Shown here: in pieces, positions 22,300-34,890 of the stretch
How positions within the stretch are numbered: position 1 is the first letter of the stretch
Layout of the letters: the number at the start of each line of letters is the position of its first letter
Assembly: GCA_027943335.1 (NCBI GenBank)
Contig: BSBK01001871.1
Location: 1,470,501-1,534,500, forward strand
DNA from: Chamaecyparis obtusa
Taxonomy: Eukaryota > Streptophyta > Pinopsida > Cupressales > Cupressaceae
DNA: 64,000 nt
Direction of reading: 5' to 3'
Notes under the pieces: generated by a model
Told to the model about the DNA's origin: nothing
Seen by the model: the letters and a program-made list of their open reading frames with translations, nothing else
The model's database searches: none
Translations under genes and position numbers: made by a program

Positions 22300-25200
22300 T
22301 GTTTCTTGAGATCTACTATCAACCACCTGAGTTCCTAAACTCTATGAATTTTCTTTGAAAAAGCTTGTGGCTCGGTTATAGTTGCATTTGCACTAGTCTT
22401 GATTTCATCTTCCAGACCTTTGATCTTTTCACTGATCTCAACAGTGATGGTTTCCATAGTGTAAAGCTTCAGTAAGAATTGAAAAATTAAGTGGGTTATA
22501 GATTTTATTTCGGTTATTACCTTAGATAATTTGACCTTGTTTATTGCCACTTCTTGGCTGATTCTTTCTACTAGTTTGTCTTAAATCTTGGATTTTGCCC
22601 TTTCTTCAATTTTCTTGTCAGCATCAATGTCTGGGGCATTTATCTTCTTGGTAAGGATAGCAAGTTGATCTATAATAGGAGTATCTTCATTAATGTTCAC
22701 TTTAGGTACTACATGTTGTAAGATATCCCTAACATTTGTTAATATTTCTTTGTGTTTAGTTTCTTGCTTCAACTTTTCTTGTGCTACTTTTCTTGTACAT
22801 AGTCCCCCATATTTGCTCAATTCCTCAAGGCTAAGGGTCCTTGGGTCACACTCAGGTATTACTATAACTTCATCTAGAGTGACCGACCCTTTTTCTTTCT
22901 TTTTATTATTCTTCTTTGATGCAAGGGGTGACTTCTTCACAATGGTGACAAGAACCTTGTCTTCTACCTTTGGAGTATCATTCCCGATTAACACACTCTC
23001 TTCCTTCCTCTGCTCCTCAGTAACTTGTGTGTCGGTTGAGTGAGTGGGAGCCTCAGATGTGGTATCAGGTGGGGCCACCTTGGTTTCCTTAGGCTCATCT
23101 TGTGCCTTTGTTTCTATAGTAGTTTCCTCTATGCCTTCAGACTTATGTCTCTCTGCAGGTGTCTCTGTGTCTTGTTCCCCTGTGGTATCTTTATGTTGCT
23201 CGAGGTCTGAGCTGCCAGGTTGTTCCTGTGAAATAATTTCTACTACTTCTACAAGTATAGGAAGCTTGCCCAATAATGATGTAAATGCACATTCAGTGAC
23301 TTGAACTTCATCTTGAGTGTTTTCTGGTGCAATATTTACATCCTCATCATCCTTGTCATTAGGATCACCATTGTGATGTCCTCAATCAATACATCATCAT
23401 TAGTTTTCTTCTTCATTTGGATCTCTACTAGATCTGGTGTATCCTTTGAAATATTTATGTCTTCCTTTTGTTTAGTGATATCAATTACCTCGGTAACTGA
23501 TATACCAAAGTCCTTTGACTTCTCTGTTGTAGTATCATCAATGTAGATACCTTTTCCTTTGGAATGTTGTCTCTTTTTAGATAAATTTAAGAATGCATTT
23601 TGCTCAGCTTGTTCTTTGGCTTTAAAAATTGATTTCCATAAGGAATCACCAATCTCATCTACATCTACCACATTCTCATCCAATATCATCATGGCTCAGT
23701 TCTTTATAGCAAATCTTTCTTGATGATTAGCTATGTGTTCATCAATTTCTGCTAGGCTTAGATGTGGGGTTGCCCGAACTAGAGATCTTTCTCTCTTTCT
23801 CTTCTCAGTGTCTAGTACATAAGCCCATTTTTTATTTATTCTATCATCCAACTCCTTTGGTAATGTTAGTGAAAATTCTAATGGAACTCTTTTAAACTTT
23901 ATCATCATTTGGATGACTGCCTCCTCAATCTTTGTTTGATCCTCATTTGACATTTTGTCAAATCTGCTAAGTTCCAAATCAGCAAGATCATCGTTCTCAA
24001 TTATATCTTCAATGATTTCATTTATTGACCTTACCTTATTGCTGACCACTTTGAATTTACTGATGTCATCTTCATTTTTAGTATCCTTGAGGTCTTCTTT
24101 ACCTCTTATCAATCTTATCCTTTTCTTTGGTGCCTCTGCTACAACCTTGGGTCCTTTCTTTACATATGTCTTTGTCGGTGTAGATGCCTTTTGTTTTATT
24201 ACCTTCTCAGATTCCTTCTTCTATGGTGGTGAAGTTGTAGTTGATGACCTTGTGCGTGCACCTATCTATACTGGCAACTACCTATTCTTTTGAATTTTAG
24301 TAGGAGGAATCAGTGTAGCTTCTTGTTCTTCATTAGATTCAGTTTCCTCACTGTCATACACCTTGTTAGCCAACATTAACTGACCTTCAGTTTCCTATTC
24401 AACCAGTGACTCCTCAGATGAGTCTATATCCTTCTCAAATTTCTTAGATAAAAACTTTTTCATCTTCTTAGCCTTCCTAGACATTTTATTAATGGCCAAA
24501 CCTATCGTGATTCTAGACTTAGCTTCTTCATAGGTTCCAAACCTAGTGGCCTTGGGGTCTTTTGGTAGTCCTAGCAGTGCTTCAATATATTTCAATCCAA
24601 AATCATAGTTCATTTCATAGCCCATAGGTGCTAGCCATTTTATTCTAGGTTCAACTATTCTTATCATGGAATGATCTGTGTCTACTAGAAAGTAAACATC
24701 TGTCTCAAATTTCTCAACTAATTCTCATGGAATTATACTTCTTTGATTCATCTTGGTCTTAAATTATTTAAAGTACTCATCAAAATATTTATTCAAATCA
24801 TCTCCTAACTTGTTCATCATCTTGGTAATCTGTACAATTATCAGTTTATCTATTGTTTAATTTACTTTACCGATGCCAGGGAGATACTTTTGTATATAGA
24901 AAAATAAACAAACAAGGAGTGAACCAAACTTACATGTGTTTGACTTCTTTGACCTTATAGTCTTCATATTTTCCTATAATTGGTGCAGCAATATTTTTGC
25001 AAGATCAATCTGGTGATCTTTCTTCACAATTTTGTGTGCCATTTCGACTACGCTATAGGGTACATTGTTTAATCTGCTCGATTGAAATATTTTGTACCCG
25101 ATCACATGTGATGCAAATTTTACTACTGGGTCTTTAATTTTTGAAATCTTCAATGCTCATCTATCCCATGCAGCTCCAGTGTTCTTCTCAACATCAGCTT

Positions 25201-25681
25201 GTGAGGAGCTTCAAAAATCCTTTGCCTTGTCAGTTGTAGGATAGCCAGTAACCCTACTAATCATTTTCTTTGTGACCTCTACTGCTTTATCCAACTAGAA
25301 TTTTCCATCATGATACCGACTCAATACAATCCTTATCTAGTCTATTTTGAATGATTGCAGAAAGTGTATGGCGCACGATAACCCTAATTTCTCAATCTAG
25401 TCATATTCTATTTTTAGTTTTCCATCAGTACCACACAATTGTTGATATGCCACAATAGTCTCAAAATCTCCTACTTCTCCAATCGTGCAATGAATGAATG
25501 ACTGTACATCTTCTGTGAACAAAATCCTATCTGGGATGCTTGAAAAAGTGGCCATTAAATCTGTTTGTGATGCAATCTTGGGGTGTAATTTGTACTTAGG
25601 TTTGTCAAAATTCACTCTAACAAATAGATTTACTTCTTCCTCAACACTGTGTGATTTTCTTACAGATGATGTAGATGCCAC
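22300..25681 (-). pseudogene. Element D ORF2, unknown function, broken
   Basis: The likely start is at 25681 (MASTSSVRKSHSVEEEVNLF). Long open stretches follow at 24667-24395, 24112-23696, 23692-23336 and 23273-22581, separated by single stops or shifts, for about 1100 codons in total. Features: a folded N-terminal part with DLMATFSSIPDRILFTEDVQSFIH (the layout of DLEGAFSYTPMGVNYVKDIRAYI in C'), a Lys/Glu-rich middle (KKNNKKKEKGS; SEGIEETTIETKAQDE), and a helical C-terminus. I see no catalytic motif. The stretch from 21806 to 22300 is the 3' untranslated part and purine tract. Confidence 0.7.
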
Positions 25682-26249
25682 AAATCGATTTAGGGTTTTG
25701 GCAAGCAGTAGGTTAATAAAGTGTTTGGTAGCAAATGTACTTACTCAGAGTCATCGAAGAGTTGTCGAAGAGTGATGTCGGTTCAATCTACAATAGCCTT
25801 GAATCCTTCTGAAAATCCTTTTAGCTTGAACTCTTTTCTGTGAAATCTTCACTCTTCAAGATCGCAATGTAAAAATGAACTCTTTTTCTCATGTATTTAT
25901 AGACTTTTCAATATTCCCACTCAAACTTTCATGCATTAAATGCTTGACCTACTTTTTGGTTCATAACAACTGTCAGCTCGGTAAAGACTGTAGGATGTCA
26001 ACAGCTTGGTTAACACAAGATTCCTTCGTCGATTGATACGTGTACTTGATTAACCTTGAATAGTGATTACCGATGGGTAACCAACTCTTGGTCTTGCTTT
26101 TACCGATTATGTAACTTTTCTAGCTCTTAACATATAAACCATAATGCATCTCTTTTCATGCAGATTTGGTATGTGCTCATCATATATAAGGAACTGTATG
26201 TAAAATGTGATCATTTTGAAATGTCAATCCCATACATACCTATATCACC

Positions 26250-27653
26250 TTAAGTGGAGGTATCGATGTCACCCAATCCAGTGGATGAGGTTTCACCGAT
26301 AGCATTACTTGACTCAGCATTCTCATTAGATGCCTTCTTCCACATAGTGTTCCTTATCTTGATGATATCTGCAATAGTGTTTCCACTCTCAAATACATGA
26401 TTTTCCTCTAGTGCTTGGTCTCTGCAGTCTTTGTTTAAATGGCTGACTTTATGACAATGCATACATGCCATTCCAGTGCTTGTCCAGCTTCTCGATTGTT
26501 TAGCCCACCTTTTCCTATTACAATTTTCTATAATGTGCCCATATCTACCACATGCAACATAGTTAGTCCATGTGTTATAATCCCAAATATAAGAGTTACC
26601 TTGTCTCTTTAGTTGATAAGGCTTGCACTACGTTTTCTACTTAGGAGTCCATACTTGTTTCATTTTAGCCTTACACTCTCATGTATTGTGTCCATGTTTA
26701 TTACAAGTATAGCATATTTTCTCTATAGTAGTATTGTTAGTAATATCATTCTATTTATCTCTACACTCATAAGATTGGTGACCATACTTACCACAATAAT
26801 AATAGTATCCATTGAACTTAGGAGTGATAGGAGGTTTACCTTGTGCTTTGCTTCTACACACATTAGATGTATGTCCTGGTTTGCCATAGTGATAACATGT
26901 CAACGCTTTAGATCTTTGACTTTGATTGTTGTTGACTTGTTCAGTTTGATGTGATGATTCTCCTTCGCCGATATAGCCTATCCTAGCTCTACTCCCAAAT
27001 ATTCTTTGATTAATCAGAAAATCATCAATCTTCTTAGAACTATCCTTGGCCAATTTCTTCATTTCATTGTGTTGCTATTGAGTTTTCACTTCATTTCTCA
27101 GTTTCTCATTCTCCTCTCTAAGTCTTGAAACTTCTTCAAGATTTCTTGACAATTCTCCATTTACTCGGTTGACCTCTTGATTTACAGTCATCATTTGATT
27201 AGATACTTGAAAATGGTGATCAATGAGTCTTTGTATTTCACTTTATTTTGCTTGAAGTTGTTCAGTCATTTGTCTTCGGTCATCAATAGCTAGATTCCTT
27301 TCTTTCTTGGCTTGTCTAGCATTGTTCATTGTTTCTACCATTCTCACCATCTAATATTCTTGACCAATTTGTAGTGCTTTCACTTGTTCAATTAAATGTT
27401 CATTCTTTTCAAAAAAATCAGTGATTATACTTTTAGATCCATTAAAAATACTTCCAGAACTAGATCCAATATGATCAAATATATCATCAATTGCTTCTTC
27501 ATGATAACTGATCTCATTTTGCAGAATAGCTAGGTTCTTCCTTTCAACTAGTATTTTCTTCATTCCTTCCTTGGCTTGCTTGTACTATTCAAAAAACATC
27601 TGCATCTGAATCTTATGATTCTCAATAGTCTTTTCAAGCTTATACCTCTCCAT
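26250..27653 (-). pseudogene. Element D gag with five tandem CCHC-type knuckles
   Basis: Starts MERYKLEKTIENHKI at 27653, continues as a coiled coil (KKILVERKNLAILQNEI...) and reaches five zinc-knuckle units in a row between about 26890 and 26410: CYHYGKPGHTSNVC, YYYCGKYGHQSYEC, CYTCNKHGHNT-EC (one stop inside), YVACGRYGHIIENC and CMHCHKVSHLNKDC. Only the last has the full C-x2-C-x4-H-x4-C; others have lost one Cys or gained a stop. No capsid signature of the standard copia Gag is recognisable. Stops are mainly TAG. Confidence 0.8.
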
Positions 27654-28424
27654 GACTTAGATCTTTACCCTTTAGTGGTTAAACTATCCAATAAGAGAAC
27701 TGGGCTTTGATACCAATTGTTGGAATAAGGAGAGATAGGGTACTAAGAGGGGAGGGGTGAATCAATGCCCACAAAAACTTTAACTCGTTAAACCTTTAGA
27801 TCTACAACAACAAATGGTCATAACCTTCCAAAATAACTTGTATCTAATACATGTATCATTCATCCATTCAACTTGTGAAATTAAATAACATGAAATCAAC
27901 AATATATCAGTCACATAACACAAGTATTTTGGTAACACAAAAACCCTTGTTAGAAGGTAAAAATTGTGGTGGGGATGACACCCACAAATTCTTCACTACT
28001 GTAGATAGAAAAGGTTTGCCTGTTAGGGCTACAAGTTTTGATCACTTCTGGTGATCTTACCCTATTAGGAGTAACATATTAGATTAGCTAGATCTACCTA
28101 GTTATAGGATTTTAACAACACTAATGAAGTGTGCACTCGGTTAAGAGATTTACATAAGACTGTCAAGTCTACTATGTTAAGAGATTTAGCCAAAAACTCT
28201 ATTACAATTGTTAGAAAGCAATAGGAAATTATCTGCTAAATTGACAACTTAATTATATGATATAGATCAATAAGTACTGAATATATTTCACCTATACTGT
28301 GATGAATCTCTTCTCTAAACTGCTCGGTTAGCCTGCTATGATTCTACTTAATCTGATCTCTACTATATATTGTTCTACTCTGTCAATTGATAGTCTTGAA
28401 GTTAGGCAAGTGCTTCAAGTGCTC

Positions 28425-29672
28425 TGTTAGTGTTTGAACCTGCAGATTAATCAATTACTCAAATAATCCCAATGGCTGTAACCTAGCAAGTTACAAACTA
28501 CTAAGGTATTAAGGTTAAGACCTTCTTCACTTTGAGTAATATATACTCAGGCGGGTGTACCTCTATCAATTCAACGTTCAGCTGAGCTCTGAATTGAGAA
28601 CTTACTCCTTCACTGCTCTGTTACTGCCTTCAAAATCCAACTCAATAAGTTGCTAAAACTCTGAGTATAGCCCAAATCATCCTGATACACAACATCATGA
28701 TATAGACTATAAAAAAAGCAACACGGTACAATGGCTTAAGGATATTCATCCTTCTTCCTTTTAGAGTTAAACTCAAGGAAGGGTTAACCTCGTTTATTGC
28801 TTCTTCAAAGCACTGAAATACATATTTATGAACTTGTCATAATATGACTCAAGTCTGGAAATTATGCATATAAAGTAAAATTTAAATCAATTATATATTG
28901 GATGGTAAACCAATGTAAGTGGATCTAAAACCAGTCCCTTATCCGCTGGGCATCAGAGTCGAACTCTACCTTCACATATATCTATTAAAATGAATACAAT
29001 GAAACTCAAATAACATGCCTAACATATCATTGTTTCCATTCCTACACCTGTCATCAAATCCACATATAGATATTCAATTCCCAGAGACCTCCCCTAAGAT
29101 TTTACTCTTTCCTTGAAAGATACTTAAGCTCAACCCCTACATTCACCTTGTGAAAGATGTATTTAAACTGTCTTACAATTTAAATGCATAAAGAAACTAA
29201 AACACTCCACATGTAAAGACAACCAAATTGTAGTAACAGAACTCCAGTGTATTTGTATTAATTGATAAAATGCATTCGTACAATCTTCCTTGATTTCACA
29301 GAAAATCAGGTTCTATATTTCAGACCTCTCCTTTACAAAATATTTTCCAACCCCGATCATCAATAGGAACTGACTATTTATACTAATCAACCATCCTGGA
29401 ATCCTCGAAAGGATGCAACAAGCTTCGGATAGCTGATAGAAATTTGCGCTAGAAAACAAAAGGAAATACAAACAGAAAGATATTAAATAAAGACAGCAAG
29501 GCGTATTTTCAGTTCTGAACAACTTCCGCAGCTGGCAACTTTGTTTGTAGATATTTTCAGAGCAGTTACCAAGTTTGTCATATGAATGATGACCGCCATT
29601 ACAAGCTAACTTACATCATTCTCTATTTGAACACGCTCTCCCTCAAATTCTAGATCAGGTGCCAAGTGCGAT
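28425..29672 (-). other. Element E 3' flank, LTR-like region downstream of the ORF
   Basis: On the sense (minus) strand the ORF stop is followed by a purine-rich GAATTTGAGGGAGAGCG and then TGTTCAAATAG, which looks like a polypurine tract and the start of a 3' LTR (29630 to 28425, about 1.2 kb, TG...CA). A TATAAATA lies inside at 29375-29382. If this is a 3' LTR, the matching 5' LTR is absent at the right end of E. No gene. Confidence 0.5.
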
Positions 29673-32600
29673 CTATTCTTCTTCCTCCTCCGTCAGCTGG
29701 ATAACCGGTTTCTTCTTCTTCTTTGTGATTAGCTTTTCCCAAGCTGCCACATCATCATCAGATGGCCAGTCGTAACTCTGCAGCTCCTGTAACAAGTTGA
29801 CTTGCCGTTCCCATGTAGAATCAGTTACATTTTTAACTTCTGATATATACTTGATACAGTCACTTTCAACTTTGAATAAACTATCAATTATATTGTTAGT
29901 TCCTTCCACATCCAAAGCCTTATTATCTTTTAGGAAGGCATCTTGATTAATGACCAACTGACCCATTGACAACTTCCAATCTTCCAGCTTAACCACATTT
30001 CCATTGTCATCATATACCGGGGGCAAATACTTGCTGTAATCTTTATCAAACATGGCTAACTTAGCCTTTATTTGGTTTGATTTTCCTTTGAAAAACTTTG
30101 ATGCTGCACTTATTAGGCCAATCCTTTCAAACACATCAGTTACTACTTTTTGGATATCAGGCCTGTGTTCTTGTAAACTGTCAAGCTTATCAAACAATAA
30201 ATTCCTCCCAGACCAAATACTATAGAGTGGCTCCAAGGTGGCTAAATAGTCATTCACCTTTTGATTGGTCTGATGTAATAGGCTGACTGATTTATGAACT
30301 GCATCCATCGTGTCCTTTATTTTGTCCTGCCTGTACTGCACTATTTTGGCTATAGTGTCCAGGGATGCATCCAATTTCACCTTTTCCAAGTCTTCAGCAG
30401 GTCCCTCATTTGCCTCCAAATTTACCTGAACAGGTACCTCAACTTGCAAAGGAGGAGGAGGAATTATTTTTGAGGCTTCCTCAAGTTTGACCTTTATTTC
30501 TACCAGCTCATCTTCCAACTGTTTGATCCTCATCATTTTCAGATCTCTGTCCTTGGCTACCATGCTTGAACTCTCAAAAAATTTGGCATATCTTTTTGAC
30601 AGTTGAGCTGTCTTGGCTTCATTCAGATTAGCCCAATGAGTTACTGCCTTGGAGACTTCAAGGTCTGTTGTATTTTGTACAGTCCATATAATCTTATTCC
30701 CCTCCATCTTATCCTCTATACTCAATAGAGATGGCTTTTGAGTTTTGGGAGCCATGGACCACATTGCAACAACTTGGGACTTAGGGTCATAGCCACTTCC
30801 TCTTATCATGTCACCAATGTGAACTTCATATGATAGGCTACCCTCTGGTTGCTTTCTCAATTGATCAATGAGGAATGCAGAAGTCAGATCCCATCCTGGG
30901 GTTAACAACATTCCACTTGATTTAACCAAATCTCTGGCTTCGTCCACTGTTATGGGATCAAGGCTAGGATCATATGAAGCAAGAGCTCTCAAAGTTTCTT
31001 CACTTGGCTCCATACCTTCAGGCAGAGCTTTCTTTACTTCTTGCTGCTTGTTCCAAATGAGAAAACTCTTGAACTCATCAGTCTTAATGAACTGATCATC
31101 ACTCAAGAATTCCTCTTGATAAACCTCTTTGATATCCTTCTCTAACCATAAGGACTTTTCTCTGCTTTCCTGCTCAATGGCTATTTTCTTGCCTGCTCTT
31201 ATTGCTTTCCTCAATTGATGATGGTATGGCCTATCACCTGGTACAAGAGCAGATGCTCTGTCAATTTCCCTTCTTTGTCTCACATGCCTTGAAGGTTCAC
31301 CTTCCTCGAGCCTCTGTCTCTTCAATGGTGGCTCTGAGATATCCCTTATTTCTGGTTGATCTTGAGTAAGATCAACAACTGGTGGTCTCTCAACCTGTGG
31401 AGGACTATCTTCTTCTTGTGACTCATCAGTGAATTCTTCTTCATCAGAAGATGAATAATCTTTCTTTTTCTTCTTCTCTGGCTCATTCTGATCAATCAAG
31501 CCTTCCAATTGATTTGCCAAGGTATCATATTTTTCAATCATCCCATCAATCTTCTTCAAATAAGGAAGATCAGGGAAAAAACCCTCAAAAGGAATCTGAG
31601 ATGCTTTCAATTGGTTGGACAAATCCACTAAATCAAAGAATCTGTACCATCTCCTTTTAACCTCATCTTCATCTAAGATGTTTCTGATCACATCTTCTTC
31701 ATCCAAACCTTCATGCTCTTTGATCACACCAATGTTTGGGATGTAAGTCATCCTGGCAGTCTTGATGAAGTCCTCAGGATCTATGTGCCTACAAGCACCA
31801 GTAACCATTTTGAATTGTTGTATCCATGCACTGATTTGAGGAAAAGCCCTCTTTCCTATCAGGAAATCACCTACCCTGAATTGCCTGGGTGTGAATGTAC
31901 CCTTTCTGTGAGGGGCCAGGAGCTCTTTATCTGTACACATTAGTTGCCAAACAAATTCCAAACAAGCCAATCTCGGAGGCACATACTTTGGTAATAAATG
32001 TGGGGGTTGGGGACAACCATAAACTCTGATAATGGTGGAATTATCTCCTAAGTAGAAATCACCCCAATTGTGATTTCCATCCCACTTATCCACATACTGC
32101 AGTTGTCTTAAAAGCCTAAGGACTCTAGGAGATAGCCTGGTGACATTAATGCCTAGCATCCTGATAATTGGATAAACAATGAAATTCTGAAAAACACAAA
32201 AATTTGCTTCATTAGAGGTAGAATTCCATATCCTCACCCACAACTGTACTGGATTGTGCTGATCCTTGAAAGTGAACCTTGGTTTTAACATGTTTGCATC
32301 AAAACTATTGATATTGAAAAACAGAATCAAATGCATTAATAGAGAATAATGCATGAACTCAATAGGACTTTTACTTTCTTGGATAGACATCAGCCCCTGA
32401 TGCATCCTATCGATCACATACTGAATGTAATCATAGTCAGTGTTTACCAAAGGATTTTGAATATCCAGGATGATCATCAGCAAGTCAGCTGGTAAAAATT
32501 CTGCATTCCCATCCATTCCCAAAACTCTACATAATGCATAACAAGTATATCTCATATAATGATGGAGGGATTTGAACTGGTATGGGGCATTCATGTTAGC

Positions 32601-33158
32601 AGGAAGGGGGGCTATATATTTGTCCTGTTTTGGCATATGTTTAACCAACTGGTCTTTTACTGACCCTACATTGCTTCTGTATCTTGCCTTTTCTTTGTTC
32701 AAATCAATCTCAGTGGAAAAGGATGTGTAAAGACCAAAAGCTTTCATAAAAGATCCCCTATCAAGAGTAACTAAGGGTGATTGATCTTCTTTTCTAATTG
32801 TCCTTGAAATAGGGTCATACCTTCTGGCTAGGGCAACAATTAAATCAATATCTAGGAAAACGTCAGGGACAACCATTTTTCCTAATCCTAACACCCAACC
32901 ATTACAGACAGGAACATGCTTATTTCTATTGCCGTAAAAGAAGTTGAAAATGGTGTAACCTGTGAATTCCGGAGTGATTGGGTCTCTACACCGTTCCAAA
33001 AGATCTTCAAACACATCATCAGCAGCCCTCTTGTTCTGACTGGAGCCCGACAACAGTTTCAGGAATTCATCTGAAAAATTAGGCTTATTCTTGTCCTCAC
33101 CAGCTTTGGACTTGGCCTCACTACTGGAAGACGCTGCACTCTTCTCAGGTTGACTCAT
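29673..33158 (-). CDS. Large intact ORF of element E, unknown function (1161 aa)
   Basis: The longest open frame in the window by far and without a single stop. The ATG at 33158 has A at -3, a favourable context. Seen in the sequence: a probable folded N-terminal part (about 45-540) with VTLDRGSFMKAFGL and YALCRVLGMDGNAEFLPADLL, whose spacing resembles VRITGDLIHEMTGL and VAIRLVRENGEFNLCEIL in the C ORF2; a KKKKK/SSSDEEE acidic-basic linker (561-585); a possible nuclear signal PLKRQR (611-616); a coiled-coil-like stretch (about 846-898) followed by PPPP; a helical C-terminal third; and a KKKKK...EEEEE tail. No catalytic triad, zinc knuckle or membrane segment is evident. It may be a remote relative of ORF2 of C and D, or a plant-transposon-associated mobile-domain-like protein; I cannot assign a role. 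Confidence 0.85.
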   Translation of the reverse strand: MSQPEKSAASSSSEAKSKAGEDKNKPNFSDEFLKLLSGSSQNKRAADDVFEDLLERCRDPITPEFTGYTIFNFFYGNRNKHVPVCNGWVLGLGKMVVPDVFLDIDLIVALARRYDPISRTIRKEDQSPLVTLDRGSFMKAFGLYTSFSTEIDLNKEKARYRSNVGSVKDQLVKHMPKQDKYIAPLPANMNAPYQFKSLHHYMRYTCYALCRVLGMDGNAEFLPADLLMIILDIQNPLVNTDYDYIQYVIDRMHQGLMSIQESKSPIEFMHYSLLMHLILFFNINSFDANMLKPRFTFKDQHNPVQLWVRIWNSTSNEANFCVFQNFIVYPIIRMLGINVTRLSPRVLRLLRQLQYVDKWDGNHNWGDFYLGDNSTIIRVYGCPQPPHLLPKYVPPRLACLEFVWQLMCTDKELLAPHRKGTFTPRQFRVGDFLIGKRAFPQISAWIQQFKMVTGACRHIDPEDFIKTARMTYIPNIGVIKEHEGLDEEDVIRNILDEDEVKRRWYRFFDLVDLSNQLKASQIPFEGFFPDLPYLKKIDGMIEKYDTLANQLEGLIDQNEPEKKKKKDYSSSDEEEFTDESQEEDSPPQVERPPVVDLTQDQPEIRDISEPPLKRQRLEEGEPSRHVRQRREIDRASALVPGDRPYHHQLRKAIRAGKKIAIEQESREKSLWLEKDIKEVYQEEFLSDDQFIKTDEFKSFLIWNKQQEVKKALPEGMEPSEETLRALASYDPSLDPITVDEARDLVKSSGMLLTPGWDLTSAFLIDQLRKQPEGSLSYEVHIGDMIRGSGYDPKSQVVAMWSMAPKTQKPSLLSIEDKMEGNKIIWTVQNTTDLEVSKAVTHWANLNEAKTAQLSKRYAKFFESSSMVAKDRDLKMMRIKQLEDELVEIKVKLEEASKIIPPPPLQVEVPVQVNLEANEGPAEDLEKVKLDASLDTIAKIVQYRQDKIKDTMDAVHKSVSLLHQTNQKVNDYLATLEPLYSIWSGRNLLFDKLDSLQEHRPDIQKVVTDVFERIGLISAASKFFKGKSNQIKAKLAMFDKDYSKYLPPVYDDNGNVVKLEDWKLSMGQLVINQDAFLKDNKALDVEGTNNIIDSLFKVESDCIKYISEVKNVTDSTWERQVNLLQELQSYDWPSDDDVAAWEKLITKKKKKPVIQLTEEEEE

Positions 33159-33608
33159 CCTTGCTACAGAAACACCTTCAATTCTCTGTATCTCAAATGC
33201 TTTATGCTCGGAAATGCTCTGGACAGACAGAAACTCTTAACAACTGAAACTTGAACAAATAAACAACGAGCTTCAACTTATTTATCGATATGAATCCAAG
33301 GTGTGCAACTACCACAGTTAATGAAAATCTCCTTAATGGATCCCATATTCAATTTCATGTACCCCCAGACTTCAAATTTCGAGCTCGCCATGTCCGGATG
33401 TTGACAGATAGATTAAACTACTTGAAAACAAGGTGAAGAGGGAATGATCAGGATTCTGTACTTTAAAACTGTTTGCATCATGCAATCTTTCTTCTTGAAG
33501 CTGATTTGATGGCTTACTGGTTTTATGTCCATATCGACAAAGTACTTTATCTATGTGGCAATGGTCCTTTTTCTTTTTCCTTTATGACCTTTTCCATCTG
33601 AGCCCATT

Positions 33609-34890
33609 TAGCGAACCAGCGACTAATGGCTTCTCTTAATCGCTGAATAGAATGCTAACCCTAGCTATCAACCGGAGAACTGGCGACCACTAGCTTCGCT
33701 AGTTCTCTGAATCCTTGTTTGACCCTGGTTCACATTTGGAGAACTAGCGACTATTAGCTTCGCGGGTTCTCGGAATCCTATCCTTAACCATCCATGCATT
33801 TCGCAAATCAGCGAACAAAGGGCTCCCACTTACACAGTTAACCTGCAATTACCCTTTCGCGAACTAGCGAACAAAGCCATCTCCCATTCTCTTAATGTTA
33901 TGACTGACGGTCAATTTTCCTGGAGATCTAGCGAACAAAGGGTTCGCGCATTCGCTTAAAGATATACTTAACCGCTTGACTGTCTGGAGAACTGGCGAAC
34001 ACTGGCTTCGCTGAGTCGCTAAATCATTTAACTTAATCATCACTTTATACCAGGATTCCAGATTGACCGTTGATCTTCATCAATCGATGGCTATCGCTAG
34101 TTCTCTGAATATCAAAACCCTTAACCATTTAATTCCGAGAATCAGCGAACAAAGAGCATTCGCTAGTTCTCCAAATACTCTATATCAGTGACAATTTCAT
34201 TTCGAGAATAAGCGACTGAAGCCTTAAAACTTATCATCCATTGATTCGCTTATTCGCCAGATTGCTTTAACCTTTATCCTTTTATTAAGAGAACTAGCGA
34301 CCAAAGGCTTCGCTGAATCGCTAAATGGTTTAGCATGTTACCAACTTATTCCGAGAATAAGCGAATGTGATAAAACTTATCTCCGCTGAAATCTTTTGGG
34401 CAAAACCATCAGAACCGCCAAATTTTTAGGATAGCATTATTTTCATTTAGTCGCTCATTCGCCAGATCAAATATGCAAGACCCACAGATATTTTGAGATT
34501 AAAACAGGGCCGTTGATCGTGAAAGCAATCCACGGTATTCGCTAATTCTCTAGTTGAAACGACCCTTGACCGCCAGATTCTGAGAACAAGCGAACATAGT
34601 GTTCGCTGAATCGCTAGATTGTTTTAAAAGACCGCCAAATATTGCGAGAACTAGAGATAACCGCCATTCGCTAGTTCTCGGAAAGGAAAATGAAACCGCC
34701 GAAACACTTGGAGACTTAGCTAACAAAGGGTTAAAAGCTTGGCTTTAATGCATTCGCCAATTCCCTGGATGTCTGGGATAACCGCTGGAGGATCTAGAGA
34801 ACTGGCGACTGATATTAATAATGAACATGAACATGACTCATTCGCTGAATCGCCAGATTGTTTTAACCTTTGATAATACATTTCCCGATT
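33609..34890. repeat. Array of about 18 dispersed hairpin units in the element E leader
   Basis: Variants of gagaactagcgaacaaag and its partner ttcgctagttctc recur every 60-75 bp. Well-formed inverted pairs include gagaactggcga / tcgctagttctc at 33675-33707, gagaactagcga / tcgcgggttctc at 33739-33771 and the pair at 34136-34172. Units are diverged, not a clean tandem satellite. On the sense strand they lie upstream of the ORF start. Confidence 0.85.

Noticed and set aside
22693..23304. Two adjoining plus-strand ORFs of 116 and 86 codons
   Set aside because: Antisense to D ORF2; composition (Ser/Val/Cys-rich) is what the complement of a Glu/Lys/Thr-rich frame gives.
33609..34890. Hairpin array as a CRISPR array
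   Set aside because: Units are diverged inverted repeats without constant direct repeats and spacers, and the genome is a plant's.
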